A stretch of DNA of 64,000 nt. It comes from Datisca glomerata. Lineage: Eukaryota > Streptophyta > Magnoliopsida > Cucurbitales > Datiscaceae. The stretch's first letter is position 1; every line of letters begins with the position of its first letter. Location of the stretch: NCBI GenBank assembly GCA_003255025.1, contig QANY01013727.1:2129849-2193848 (forward strand). Direction: 5' to 3'. The position numbers and the translations under genes were made by a program. Below are positions 23,769 through 37,149 of the stretch, in pieces. Below the pieces are notes generated by a model that saw only the letters and a list, made by a program, of their open reading frames with translations, did not search any database and was not told where the DNA came from.

Positions 23769-25378
23769 CACATGTGAGGTGATGCAAACTTTTTTTAAGA
23801 CATACCTTGGGCTCACGATCGGAAGAGATGTAGACTAGACCAGAGAGATTTGTGGTTGGATCGAACTAAAAAAAGAAAAAGAGAAATGCAACACGGAGAT
23901 TGTTAGGTGGCCACCCAACTAAGTACTACTCTCGCCCAAGCACGCTGAACTTCGGAGTTCATATTGGATTCAGTGCTTTATTACTGGAATTGTCATACCC
24001 GTAAGCTGATGCGAAGAAAACGTCGTTAAGCCTTACCTTGGAGTTACGATGGGAAACAATGTACAATAGACTGGGGAGATTTGTGTTTGGATCGAAGTAA
24101 AAAAAGAAAAAGATGTGTGCAACATCCTCCCAAGCAAGCTTAACTTCGAAGTTCTTATGTAATCTGGTGCTTTAGTGCCAGTATGATCGCACATGTAAGG
24201 CGATGCGAAGAAACTGTAGTGAAGTCTTACATTGGGCTCACAATGGGAAGCCATCTAGATTAGGCATGGTAGATTTGGGGTCGGATCGGAGTAAAAAATA
24301 AAAAGAGGAGTACAACACGAGAACTTCTGTAATGGTCACCCAATCAGAGTTCTGATGAGATTTGATGCTTTAGTGCTGGTATGATCGCACCCGTAAGCCT
24401 TACTTTGGGTTGGCGATGGGAAGCGGATCGAAGAAAAATAAAGAGAAGTGCGACAGTATTTCCAAGTGGTCAACCAAATCAGTACTACTCTCACCCAAGA
24501 ACGCTTAACTTTGGAGTTATGATGGGAACAAGGGCTTTAGTGCTGGTGCGATCGCACCCGTAAGGTGATACAAAGAAAATCTAACTAACCCTTACCCTTG
24601 GCTCATGATGAGAAGCGGTAAAGTCTAGATCCGTGAGATTTGCGGTCGGATCGAAGTAAAAAAGCGAAAGAGGAGTGCAACATATAGACTTCTCAAATTG
24701 TCACCTAACTTAATACTACTCTCACTCAACCACGCTTAAATTTAAATTTCTGATGGGACCGAGTGCTTTATGTTGGTATGATCGTAGATGTACAAGGATT
24801 CAAAGAAAATATAGTTAAGTGTTACCTAGGTCTCACGATGAAAAGCGGTGTAGACTAGACTTAGGAGATTTGTGATCGAATCGAAGAAAAAAGAAAGAGG
24901 GGTGCGAAACGAGGACTACCCAAGGGGTCACCCAACTTAATACTACTCTCTCTCAAGCACGCTTAACTTCAAACTCATGATAGGATTCGATGCTTTAGTG
25001 CTGATATGATCGAACCTGTAAGGTGATGTGAAGAAAATGTCGTTAAGCCTTATCTTAGGCTCACGATGGAAGTGATGTAGACTAGACCAGGGAGATTAGG
25101 ATCGAGGAGATTAGGGGTTGGATCAAAGTAAAAAAAAATTGAAAGAGGAGTGCAACACGAGAACTTCCCTTGTGGTCACTCAACATAGTATTACTCTCGC
25201 CCAAGCACGCTAAACTTTAAATTCTGATGAGATCTGGTGCTTTAGTGCTTGTATGATTGCACCCATAAGTTGATGCAAAGAAATTGTCTTTAGGCCTTAC
25301 CTTGGCCTCATGATGGGATGTGATGTAGACTAGATCGGGAAGATTTGGCGTCAGATCAAAGTAGAAAAAATAAAAGGA

Positions 25379-25498
25379 GGAGGGTAACACGAGGGCTTCC
25401 CAAGTGGTCATTTAACCTTAGTACTACTCTCGCCCATGCACACTTAGCTTCGGAGTTCTGATGGGATCTGGTGCTTTAGTGCTAGTATGATCTCACAT
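25379..25498 (-). rRNA. 5S rRNA-like copy, good 5' half
   Basis: The 5' half keeps CACTAAAGCACCAGATCCCA and AGAACTCCGAAG, among the most consensus-like in this block. Box A reads CTAAGTGTGCATGGGCG, the start is ATGTGAGATC, and the 3' end is GTTACCCTCC. Likely silent. Confidence 0.75.
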
Positions 25499-27610
25499 GT
25501 AAGGTGATGCGAAGAACATGAAGTTAAGCCTTACATTGAACTCACAATGAGAAGCGGTGAGGACTAGATCAGAGAGTTTGGTTTCAAATCGAATTAAAAC
25601 ACAAGGACTTCCCACATGGTGACCTAACTTAGTACTACTCTCTCCCAAGCACGCTTAACTTTTGAGTTCTGATGGGATCTGATGCTTAAGTGCTAGAAAG
25701 ATTGCACCCATACGGTGATACGAAGAAAGTGTAGTTAAGCCTTACCTTGGGCTCACAATGGGAAGTGGTGTAGATTAATATGGGGAGATTAGGAAGAATG
25801 CAACATCAGGACATTCCAAGTGGTCACCTAACTTAATATTACTCTCACCCAAGCACGCCTAACTTCGGATTTCTAATGGGATCTGGTGCTTTAGTGCTGG
25901 TATGATCACACCAGTAAGGTGATGCGTTGAAAATGTCGTTAACCTTTACCATGGGCTCACGATGGGAAGCAATGTAGTCTAGACCGGGAAGATTATGGGT
26001 TGGATCGAAGGAAACAAAAAAGAGGGGAGTGTAACTCGAGGACTTCCCAAGTGGTCACCAAACTTAGTACTACTCCCGCTTAAACATCCTTAACTTTAAA
26101 TTTCTAATGGGATATGGTGCATTAGTGCTGGTATGAACGCATTCGTAAGGTGATGTGAAGAAAATGTCGGTAAGCCTTATCTTGGACTCAAGATGGGAAG
26201 TAGTGTAGACTAGACCAAGGAGATTAGGGGACAGATCGAAGAAAAAAAAGTAAAAGAGGAGTGCAACATGAGGACCTCCCAAGTGGTCACCTAACATAGT
26301 ACTACTCTCGAACAAGCGCGCCAAACTTCAAATTTTGATGGGAATCAGTGCTTTAGTGCTGGTATGATCGCACCCATAAGGTGATGCCAAGAAAATATCA
26401 TTAGGCCTGACCTTGGCCTCAAGATCAAAAGTGATGTAGACTAGACTGGGGAGATTTGGGATCGGATCGATGTAAAATAAGAAAAAGAGGGGGGCAACAC
26501 GAGGACTTCCCAAGTGGTCACCAAACTTAGTACTACTATCGCCCACGCACGCTTAAATTCATAGTTATGATGGGATCCATTGCTTTAGTGCTGGCACGAT
26601 TGTACCAGTAAGGTGATGCATAAAAAATGTCGTTAAGCCATACCTTTGGCTCACAATGGGAAGCGGTGCATACTAGTTAAGGGAGATTTTGGGTCGGGCC
26701 AAAGTAAAAGATAAAGAAAACGAGGAGTGCAGCACGAGGACGTCTTAAGTGGTCACCAAACTTAGTACTATTATCGCCCAAGCACGCTTAAATCCAATGT
26801 TATGATGGGATTCGATGGTTTAGTGTCGCTATGATCAGACCCGTAAGGTGATGCGAAGAAAATGTCGTTATGACTTACCTTGGGCAAACGATGGGAAGCA
26901 GTGTAGACTAGACCAGGGAGATATGAGGTCGAACCGAAGTAAAAAAAGAAATAGAGGAGTGCACCAAACTTAGTACCACTCTCCCCCAAGCATGCCTAAC
27001 TTTGGAGTTCTGATGGGATCTGGTGCTTTAGTTTGGTGATTCAAAGAAAATATCGTTAAGGCTTAACTTGCGCTCACGATACAGAGTGGTGAGGACTAGA
27101 CTGGGGAGCCTTGGCGTCGGATCGATTTGAAAAAAAAAAAAAAGAGGAGTGTAACACGAGGACTTCCCAAGTGGTAACGCAACTTTGTACATGTATCTCC
27201 CAAGCACGCTTAACTTCAGCGTTCTAATGGGATACAGTGTTTTAGTGTTCGTATGATCGCACCCGTAAGGTGTTGCAAAGAAAATGTTGTTCAGCCTTAC
27301 CTTGGGCTAACGATGGGAAGAGGTGTAGACTAGACCGAGGAGATATTGGGTCGGATCGAAGTAAAAGAAGAAAAGGAGGACTACAACACGAGGACTTCCC
27401 AAGTTGTCACACAACTTGATACTACTCTCGCCCTAGCACGCTTAACTTCAGAGTTTTTGTAGGATCCGGTACATTAGTGCAGGTATGATCCAAGCCGTAA
27501 GGTGATGCAAAGAAAATGTCATTAAGCCTTACCTTGGGCTCACGATGAGTAGTGGTGTAGACTAGACTGGGGAGATTTGGGGTTAGATCTATTTTAAAAA
27601 ATGAAAAAAA

Positions 27611-27729
27611 GGAGTGCAACACGGGGACTTCCCTAGTGGTAACCCAACTTAGTACTGCTATCACCCAAGCACGCTTAACTTCAGCGTTCTGATGGGATCC
27701 GGTTCGTTAGTGCTGGTATGATCGCACAC
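27611..27729 (-). rRNA. 5S rRNA-like copy, member of an 8-unit duplication
   Basis: 119 bp. It carries the private change AACGCTGAAG (for AACTCTGAAG), which is shared with the copies at 27146-27264 and 29423-29541. Box A itself is intact (AAGTTAAGCGTGCTTGGG), but the next bases read TGATAGCAGT. The C box reads GTTGGGTTACCACTAGG. Confidence 0.8.
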
Positions 27730-30346
27730 ATAAGGTGATGCGGAGAAAATGTTGTTAAGCGTTACCTTGGGCTAGCGATCGAAAGTGGTGTAGACTAGAA
27801 CAGGGAGATATAGGGTCGGATCGAAGTAAAAGTTAAAAAAGAGGAGTGCAACATGAGAACTTCCTAAGTGTAATCCAACTTAGTACTACTCTCACCCAAA
27901 GCACGCTTAACTTTAGAGTTGTGATGGGATTCGGTGCTTTAGGGCTTGTATGATCGCACACGTAAGGTGATGTGAAGAAAATGTAGTTAAGCCTTACCTT
28001 GAGCTCGCGATGGGGAGCGGTGTAGACTAGACCATTGAGATTTGGGGTCAGTTTAAAGTAAAAAGACAAATGAGGAGTGAGACACGAGGACTTCCCAAGT
28101 GCACACACAACTTAGTACTACTGTCGCCAAGCACGCTTAACTTCTGAGTTATGATGAGTTCCGGTGCTTTGGTGCTGGCATGATCGCACCTGTAAGGTGA
28201 TGCGAAGAAAATGTCATGAAGCCTTACATTCAGCTCAAATTCAGAAGCTGTGTAGACTAAACCAGGGAGATTTGGGGTCGGATTGAAGTAAAAAAAGAAA
28301 AAAGAGGAGTGCAACACAAGGACTTCCCAAATGGTCACCCAACTGACTACGATTCTCACCCAAGAATGCATAACTTCAGAGTTCCATTGGGAACTGGTGC
28401 TTTAGTGGAATTATGATCGCACTCATAATGTGATGCGAAGAAAATGTCGTTAAACCTTATCTTGGGCTAATAATGGGAAGCGGGGCAGACTAGAGAAGGG
28501 AGATTTGGGGTCGAATCGTTGTAAAAAAAGAAAAAAGAGGTGTGCAACTGGAGGACTTCTTAAGTGGTCACCAAACATAGTACTACTATCTCCCAAACAT
28601 GCTTAACTTCAGAGTTTTGATGGGATCCAGTTTTTTAGTGCTGGTATGGTCGCACCCGTAAGGTGATGCGAAGAAAATTTCATTATGTCTTATCTTAGGC
28701 TAACGATGGGAAGCAGTGTAGACTAGACCGAGGAGATACAGGGTCGAATCGAAGTAAAAAAAAATAAAAAGAGGAGTTTAACATGAGGACTTCTTAAGTG
28801 GTCACGCAATTTAGTACTACTCTCGCACAAGAACACATAACTTTAGAGTGTTGATGGGATCCAGTACTTTATTGCTGGTATGATTGAACCTTAGGCTCAC
28901 AATGGGAAATGGTGTAGACTAGACTTGGGAGATTTAGGGTCAGGTTGATTTAAAAAGAAAAAGAAAAAAGAGAATTAAAACATGAGAACTTCACAAGTGA
29001 TCACCCAACTTAGTATTACTCATGCGTTAGCATACTTAACTTTAGTGTTTTGACGGGATCTTGTGCTTAAGTGGTGGTATGATCTAACCCGTAAGGTGAT
29101 GCGAAGAAAATTTGGTTAAGCCTTAAGGTGATGCGAAGAAAATATTGTTAAGACTTACCTTGGGCTAACGATGAGAAGCAGTGTAGACTAGACCGGGGAG
29201 ATATGGGGTCAGATCAAACTAAAAAGAGAAAGGGGAGTGCCACACGAGGACTTCTCAAGTGGTCACCAAATTTGTAAGGTGCTTTAATGCTGGTATGATA
29301 GAACCTGTGAGGTGATACAATGAAAATGTCATTAAGCCTTACTTGGGCTCATGATGGGAAATGGTGTAGATAAGAGCTGGGAGATTTAGGGGCGGATCGA
29401 TTTAAAAACAAATGAAAACAAAAGAGTGCAACCCAAGGACTTCTTAAGTGGTAAACCAACTTTGTACTACTATCACCGAAGCACGCTCAACTTCAGCGTT
29501 CTAATGAAATCCAATGCTTAAGTGTTGGTATGATCACACCCGTAAGGTGAGGTGGAGAAAATATTGTTAAACCTTATCTTGGGCTACCAATGGGAAGTGG
29601 TGTAGACTAGACCGGGGAGATATGGGGTCAGATCGAAGTAAACAAGAAAAGAGGAGTGCAACACGAGGACTAGCCAAGTGGTCACCCAACTTAGTACTAC
29701 TCTCGCCAAAGCACACTTAACATCAGAGTTGTGATGTGATTTGATGCTTTAGGGCTGGTATGATCGTACACTAAGGTGATGCGAAGAAAATGTAGTTAAC
29801 CGTTACCTTGGGCTCACGATGGGAAGCGGTGTAGACTGGATCATTAAGATTTAGGGTCCGATCAAAGTAAAAAATGAGAAAGTGGAGTAAGACACAAGGA
29901 CTTCCCAAGTGGTCGCCCAACTTAGTACTGTTCTCACCCAAGCACGTTTCACTTCAGAGTTCTGATGAGATCCGGTATTTTAGTGCTGGTATGATTGCAC
30001 CCGTAATGTGATGCAAATAAAATGTCGTTAAGCGTTTACCTTGTGCTCATGATGGGATGCTGTGTAGACTAGATCGAGGAAATTTGGGGTCTGATCGAAG
30101 TAAAAATGAACAAAAATAGGAGTGTAACACGAGGACTTCCCAAGTGGTCACCAAACTTAGGACTACTCTCACACAAACACGCTTAACTTCAGAGATCTTA
30201 TGGGATCCGGTACTTTAGAGCTGGTATGATCGCACTTATAAGGTGATGCAAAGCAAATATAGTCAGGCCTGACCTTGGGCTCACGATGGGAAACGGTGTA
30301 GACTAGATCGGGGAGATTTGGGATCAGATCGAGATAAAAAAAGAGA

Positions 30347-30465
30347 GGAGTGCAACACGAGAACTTTCTAAGTGGTTACCCAACTTAGTACCACTCTCAC
30401 CCAAGGACGCTTAACTTCAGAGTTCTGATGGGATCTAGTGGTTTAGTGCTGGTAAGATCACACCC
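30347..30465 (-). rRNA. 5S rRNA-like copy, full length
   Basis: Well-kept 5' two thirds with AGATCCCATCAGAACTCTGA and AAGTTAAGCGTCCTTGGG (one box A change). The intermediate element reads TGAGAGTGG and the C box GTTGGGTAACCACTTAG. Confidence 0.78.
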
Positions 30466-33113
30466 TTAAGGTGATGCGAAGGAAATGTTGTTAAGCTTTG
30501 CCTTGGTCTCAAGATGGGAAGCTGTGAACACTATACGGGGGAAGATTTAGGGCCGGATCAAAGTAAAAAGAAAAAGAGAAGGAGGAGTGCAACATCAGAA
30601 CTTCCCAAGTGGTCACCTAACTTAATATTACTCTCACCCAAGCATGGCTAACTTTAGATTTTTAATGGGATAAGGTGCTTTAGTGCTGGTATAATCATAC
30701 CCACAAGGTGGTGCGTTTAAAATGTCACTAACCTTTACCATAGGCTCACGATGGGAAGCGGTGTAGTCTGGACGGGGGAGATTAGGGGTCGGATCGAAGT
30801 AAAAAAAAATTACAGAATAGTGTAGCATGAGGACTTCCCAACTGGTCACCAAACTTAGTACTACACCCTCCCAAGCACGCTTAACTTAAAAGTTCTAATG
30901 GGATATGGTACTTTAGTACTGGTATGATCGCACTCGTAAGGTGATGTGAAGAAAATGTCATTGAGCCTTATCTTGGACTAATAGTACTACTCTCGAACAA
31001 GCGCACTAAACTTCAAATTCTGATGGGATCCAATGCATTAGTGCTTGTATGATCGCACACATATGGTGATGCGAAGAAAATGTAGTCAAGCCTTACCTTG
31101 GGCTCACAATGGGAAGCGATTTAGACTGAACTGGGGAGATTTGAGATCAGATCGAGGTAAAAAAAAAGAGGAGTGGAACACGAGAACTTCCTAAGTGGTC
31201 ACCCAGCTTAGTACTACTCTCACATAAGCACGCTTAACTTCAGAATTCTAATGGGATCTAGTGCTTTAGTGCTGGTAAGATCGCACCCGAAAGGTGATGC
31301 GAAGAAAATGTTGCTAAGCTTTACCTTAGTCTCACGATGGGAAGCTGTGTTGACTAGAGCGGGGAGATTTGGGATCGGATCGTAGTAAAAAGAAAAAAAA
31401 GGAGTGCAACATGAGGACTTTCCAAGTAGTCACGTAACTTAATATTACTCTCACCCAAGCACTCTTAACTTCAGAATTCTAATGGGATTCAGAGCTTTAG
31501 TCCTGGTATGATCAAACCCGTAAGTTGAAGCATTGAAAATGTAGTTAAGCCTTACTTTGGCCTCACAATAGGAAGAGGTGTAGACTACACTGGGGAGATT
31601 TTGGATCCGATCGAAGTAAAAAAAAGAAAAGAAAAGGAGTGCAACACGAGAACTTCCCAAGTGGCCACCTAACTTAGTACTACTCTCACCCAAGCATGTT
31701 TAACTTTAGAGTTTTGATGGGATCTAATGTTTTAGTGCTGGTATGATCCCACCCGCAAGGTGATGCGAAGAAAATGTCATTAAGCTTTACCTTGGTCTCA
31801 CGATGGGAAGTGTGTAGACTAGACCGAGGAGATTTTAAGTCAGATAAAAGTAAAAAAAGAAAGAAAGAAGTCCAACACGAGCACTTCTCAAGTGGTCACC
31901 CAATTTAGAACTACTCTCGTACATGCATGCTTAACTTTAGTGTTAAGCCATACCGTAGGATCATGATGGGAAGCAGTGTACACTAGACCTTGGAGATTGG
32001 AGGTCAGATCAAAGTAAAAAAAGAAAAAGAGGAGTGCAATACGGCGACTTCGCAAATGGCCCCGAACTTAGTACTACTCACGCCCAAGCACTCTTAAATT
32101 TAGTGTTATGATAAAATCTGGTGCTTTAGTGCTGGTAGATCACACCCGTAAGGTGATATGAAGAAAATATAGTTAAGCCTTACCTTGGTCTCACGATGGG
32201 TAGAGGTGTAGACTAGATCTGGGAGATTTGGTGTCTGATCGAAATAAAAAAGAAAAAGAAAATGATGAGTGCAACACGAGTAATTCCACAATGGTCACCC
32301 AACTTAGTACGACTCTTTCCCAAGCACGCAAAACTTCAGAGTTTTGATGGGATACAATGTTTTAGTGCTGGTATAATCACACCAGTAAGGTGATGCCATG
32401 AAAATGTCGTTAAGCCTTACCTTGAGCTTTTGATGGGAAGTGGTCTAAACTTGACAGGGGAGATTTGGTGTTAGATCGAAGTATAAAAAGACAAAAAAGA
32501 AGTGCAACATGAGGATCCCAAATGGTCACCCAACTTAGTACGACTCTCGCCCTAGCATGCTGAACTTCAGAGTTCTGATGGGACCTAGTGCATTAGTGCT
32601 GGTATGATCAAACCCATAAGGTGAGTGAAGAGAATGTCATTATGACTTACCTTGGGCTCAAGATTGGAAACTGTGTAGACTAGACCTAGGAGATTTGGGG
32701 TCAGATCGAAGTAAAAAAAGAAAGAGGAGTGCAACACGAGGACTTCTCAAGTGGTCACTTAGCTTAGTACAACTCTCACCAAAGCACGCTTAACATCGGA
32801 ATTTTGATGGGATCCAGTGCTTTAGTGCTGGTATGATCAAGCCCGCAAGGTGATGCAAAGAAAATGTAGTTAACCTTTACCTTGGGCTCACGATGGGAAG
32901 CGGTGTAGACTAGAAAATGGAGATTTGGGGTCAGATCGATGTGAAAAAAGAAAAAGAGAAGTGGAACATGAGGACTTCTCAATTGGTTATCTAACTTAGT
33001 ACTACTCTCTCCTAAGCACGCTTAACTTCGGAGTTCTGATGAGATATGATGCTTTAGTACTTGTATGATATCACTCGAAAGGTGATGTGAAGAAAATGTT
33101 ATTAAGCCCTACC

Positions 33114-35033
33114 TGCTGGTCGTTGTTGCACGTGCGTAGCAGAAGCATGGATGTGCGTGGCCTTAAATTAATCTTTTAATAAAAATATAATATTTTAATA
33201 AAACAGAACTGGCGCAATGCCACGATAACCAAATAAAAACTTTTATTGAAAATTCTTTTTCAATTAGTTAGGATTCATTATATATTTACAAGTTAAATTT
33301 ATAACATACAATGTTAGAAATCATATACCTCTTCTAATCTATATCAAGTGTTGTTGTGAAAACCGATCGATCCTTCATTCCCACGAAATCGTTCCAACGA
33401 TCAGTAGACTCCGAGATCCACACCAAGAACTTTCATGTCAATCCTCAACGCACTAGGACTTGTGTGGGCAAGTAGAATATTAGAAGACACTTTTTCTGTC
33501 TCTAGATGTTCTCAACACATAAGATCTAGAGATTTACTGAGAAGGACTTTAGTGAGGTGATTCTCTAAAAGAACGCGATGATTATTCTTTTAGAGATTTG
33601 ATTAATGTTTAATCATAGAAGAAAATCTTTCTGACACCAATCGTGTTCTCAATTCAACTCTTGATTGACGAACTGATAATCTGATCAACTGATTCTCTCT
33701 TCTTCTTTCAATCATCGAGGCCATTAGAATAATATTTATATACATCGAGATAATGGCGTATCAGATTTTTGCAGATAAACTAAAATAATATTAAATTTTA
33801 AAATGACCAATTACAGTGGGGACCACTTCAATTGTGCACAACTACAGTGCCACATGGCACCACAGTAGTCCATGTCAATATCTGATACCCTATCAGTGAT
33901 TGACATGTGGTAATTACAGTGAATTAAATATTTATTTTAATCAGATAATTATCAAGATATCAGTTAATTCAAAATTAACATATCTGATTATCGCAATAAA
34001 CTAACTTATCTGTTATTTCACAAATAACAGATTTAGTTGATTTAAATTATTATCCAATTTCACAAATTCGATATTTTGTCTCACTTATAGATAATTATAT
34101 ATATATATAATTTCTGAAAATTATATTTAAATACCTAAATAATTTAATAAATTAATTTTTAATTAATTAATCACACATAATTAACTCATAATTATCTACT
34201 TGCTTAGAATAAAATTTTTTTTTGCAAGTCAGTCCTTTTCTAATGTCCTGAAATATTCACATCCTAAACAACATAGTATAGAGGTGATTTAGGGACCATG
34301 AACCCATAATCTTGTGTTCCAATAAACTAGATTATTAATTAAACTCTTTAATTAAATAATCTTATTATGAATTTGAGCTCAATAACCATTCAGTTTTTGA
34401 ATTAACACTTAACGGAACCAATATACGATCTGTCAGGAAAGCTTAGATTTCAAATCTTGTAGAGATCATGTCCCCAGCCATCCACATCACTGAATCTCCA
34501 AAACAAAAGTGACTAGCTTGATTAACAAACATACCTTAACAAGTGAATCAAAAGATCAAGTAGACATGCATAGGAGTTCATGACTACTCAGGATTCAGAG
34601 TGATCTACATATGATCATCCAATTGATGTGTATTAAATCTTTATGATAAACGACACATTAATAAATATATTAATTCACATCGTCTTGCCATATATAATAT
34701 TATTATATAAACTATCTTCACTAAGATTTCTATCCACATCAATGATCCGGATCTAGATCACACAGATTCCTAATGCATAGTGAACTGTACTAGCAACCAT
34801 TCATTAAAGATTCCATACTTTAATATGTTGCTAACAATTTTATTCATTATCCATAATCTTAATCCTCTCGTATTAATACAAGATCATAGTCTCATCAATG
34901 AAAATGGAATTTTCTAATATTTATATAAATTATTCAAGAATAATTTAAAAGAACAACTATAAGAAAAATGTAATCCTCATTAATTTCATATCAAAATGTC
35001 AGCACACATGCTTCGAGGGCATAACCCCCAACA
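33114..35033 (-). repeat. Copia A 3' LTR
   Basis: 1,920 bp. It starts (- strand) TGTTGGGGGTTATGCCC at 35033 and ends CGACCAGCA at 33114. Relative to the 5' LTR it lacks part of the middle near 34345 (the segment with the CATTATTACTCCACT block). Confidence 0.9.
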
Positions 35034-35044
35034 ATCTCCCATTT
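35034..35044 (-). other. Polypurine tract of copia A
   Basis: On the - strand, AAATGGGAGAT lies directly before the 3' LTR, matching the tract at 397-410. Confidence 0.7.
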
Positions 35045-35560
35045 GCCCTAAAGCAAATGTGGCATCTCTCTTAATACCATGTTACGCACGCGACCCTTAA
35101 ATGACTTTGCAGGAAGTGTCTTTGTAAAAGAATAAGCCAAGTTCTATTTCGATGTTATCTTCATAACAGTCACATCCCCTCGATACACGATCTCTCTTAC
35201 AATATGATGTTTCCTCTCTATGTGCTTGCCCCTCTTGTTAGAATTTTCTACCGCCCCACTATTATCACAGTGCAAGATCAGTGGCTTGTTTATATCTGGA
35301 ACTACTTCTAGATCAGAATAGAACTTCCGGAGCCATATAGCGTCTTTTGCAGCTTCACAAACCGCTATATATTCAACTTTCATAGTGAAATCCGCAATGC
35401 TGGATTGTTTAATACTTCTACACATAATAACACATCCACCTAGGGTGAATACTGATTCAGATGTCGACTTTCGACTATCTCTGTCTGATTAAAAATCAGA
35501 ATTATTATTTCTAGTGAGGTTCATGTCTCCACCTGAATAAACAAGCATATAGTTTCTCGG
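35045..35560 (-). pseudogene. Copia A RNase H
   Basis: The longest open stretch (35144-35425) carries RSIKQSSIADFTMKVEYIAV, CEAAKDAIWLRKFY, LHCDNSGAVENSN and KRGKHIERKHH, which are the copia RNase H blocks in order. Upstream, the TDSDF..DRDSRKSTS.SVF region is readable with a frame break and a stop near 35490. The C-terminal ADPFTK-type end lies at about 35100-35140 in another frame. The RSHK segment before KRGKH is lost relative to the B copy. Confidence 0.88.
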
Positions 35561-36660
35561 TCTCCTAAGATAATTGAGAATGTGCTTTACTGCAATCTAG
35601 TGTTCCAAACCTGGATTCGATTGATAACGACTAACAATTCCCATTGCATAACAGATTTATGGTATCGTACATAACATGGCATACATGAGACTTCCAACTA
35701 CTGAAATATAGGGAACCATTCTCATATCATCTTCCTCCTGAGGTGTCTTAAGACATGATTCCTTGGAGAGAATAATTCCATGCATGCTCAGTTGTTGACC
35801 TTTCTTGAAATTCTTCATAGAGAATCTCTCCAGCACTTTATCAATATAAAATGCTTGAGAAAGTGTCAAGCACTTGTTCTTTCTATCCCTTACGATTTGG
35901 ATGCCTAGAACATAGCTCGCTTCTCCAAAATATTTCATTTGAAATTTCTTAGCTAACCATTTATTTACCTTTGACAAAGTTTCTACATCATTCCCAATGA
36001 GTAGAATATCATCAACATAAAGAAATAAAAAAACCACTATCTTATCTTTGGTCTATTTATAAACATAGACTTCGTCAACATTTTGCTCGAATACATAAGA
36101 CTTTATAATCTCATCAAAGCTAAGATTCCAAGATCTAGATGCTTGCTTTAATCCATAATTGAATTTAAGCAACTTGTATACTTTCTGATCTTGCCCTTTT
36201 TGTAGGAACCCTTCTTGTTGCATCATATAGATGCTTTCTTCAAAAGATCATTCAGAAAAGTTGTCTTAACGTCCATTTTCTACATCTCATAGTCAAAACT
36301 AGCGGCTCTGGATAAAAGGATGTGAATGGATTTTAGCATGGCCACATGGGAGAATGTCTTTTCATAATCGACTCCCTCCCTTTGTGTATATCCCTTGGCT
36401 ACTAACCGTGTCTTAAAAGTCTCAAATTTTCCACCTGCACCTCTTTTCTGCTTGACGATCCATTTACATCCAATGCGCTTGACATTTTCAAGTGGATCTA
36501 CAAGTTCCCAGACGAAATTGGAATACATAGATTCCATTTTTTGGTTCATGGCATGTTGCCATTTTATCTTTTCAGGATCATCCATTGCTTCTTTATAAGA
36601 TAATCGATCGTCCTTATTAGTATTTGACATGTGCCTCTACTTCGTAGCGAGCTGGTTGTC
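35561..36660 (-). pseudogene. Copia A reverse transcriptase
   Basis: Two open stretches. 36280-36630 holds the N-terminal RT (LSYKEAMDDPEKIKWQ, MESMYSNFVWELVDP, LVAKGYTQREGVDYEKTF). 35657-36037 holds the catalytic FLYVDDILLIGND block, so YVDD is intact, followed by GEASYVLGIQIVRDRKN and QEEDDMRMVPY. The fragment between them (AFLND..E.IYM, LKQAS) is shifted and carries stops. Frameshifts rule out an active enzyme. Confidence 0.9.
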
Positions 36661-37149
36661 TCACAACCCTCCCACAATGACGTTATATCGGGGTTTCCTT
36701 TGCAGGAACTGTGGTTTCTCTGGTTTATCGTTTATCAGTAGAAATTGAAGGTGGTCTATTCTCGTCCATCGATAATTCCTTGAGAACTACTTTGCTATGA
36801 GGTTTGTAGTCTTACATATAGTCATGCTCAAGAAAGGTTGCATTTGTCGACACAAACATCTTTTGATCATTGTGACTATAAAAGTACCCAACTCTAGTCT
36901 CTAGAGAATAGCTAACTATTTCTGGTCTTGGGTCTGAGCTGGACACCCCCATATATGAAAATGACGCAAACTAGGTTTGGAGTCATTGCATAACTCTAAA
37001 GGCGTCTTGCTTAAGACTTAGAGGGCACTACATTCAAAATGTAAGTTGCCATGTGTAGTGCATATCCTAAAAATGTAAGTGACAATGATGAGTAGTTTAA
37101 CATCAACCTAACCATATCCAATAAGGTTCAGTTTCTCTTTCAATTACCT
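36661..37149 (-). pseudogene. Copia A integrase C-terminal remnant
   Basis: From RETEPYWIWLG near 37140 (just after the catalytic Glu block), through the LHMATYILNV region near 37060, to the PHIWGCPA-type block near 36955 and YKPHSKVVLKELS near 36790. The catalytic Asp residues and the zinc-finger part are missing, because the sequence joins gag at about 37150. Confidence 0.75.

Larger units (their letters stand above)
22941..33113 (-). repeat. 5S rDNA tandem array, block 2 (about 47 units)
   Basis: Gene copies at 22941-23038 (cut), 23140-23259, 23377-23494, 23608-23650 (cut), 23711-23772 (part), 23883-24000, 24114-24194, 24307-24392, 24445-24559, 24672-24789, 24899-25017, 25147-25264, 25379-25498, 25598-25709, 25795-25912, 26026-26144, 26258-26375, 26489-26607, 26724-26842, 26956-27032, 27146-27264, 27378-27497, 27611-27729, 27843-27961, 28074-28191, 28306-28424, 28539-28657, 28773-28890, 28972-29090, 29234-29306, 29423-29541, 29653-29771, 29884-30002, 30119-30237, 30347-30465, 30584-30702, 30816-30935, 30981-31059, 31170-31288, 31401-31519, 31636-31754, 31867-31940 (cut), 32031-32147, 32266-32384, 32499-32615, 32726-32844 and 32958-33076. 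Several short copies are internal deletions. Confidence 0.93.

Noticed and set aside
22941..33113. Cassandra-type TRIM elements or 5S-derived SINEs as the source of the 5S sequences
   Set aside because: Copies are head-to-tail with a shared spacer and no LTR, poly-A or target duplications per unit, which fits genuine rDNA arrays.
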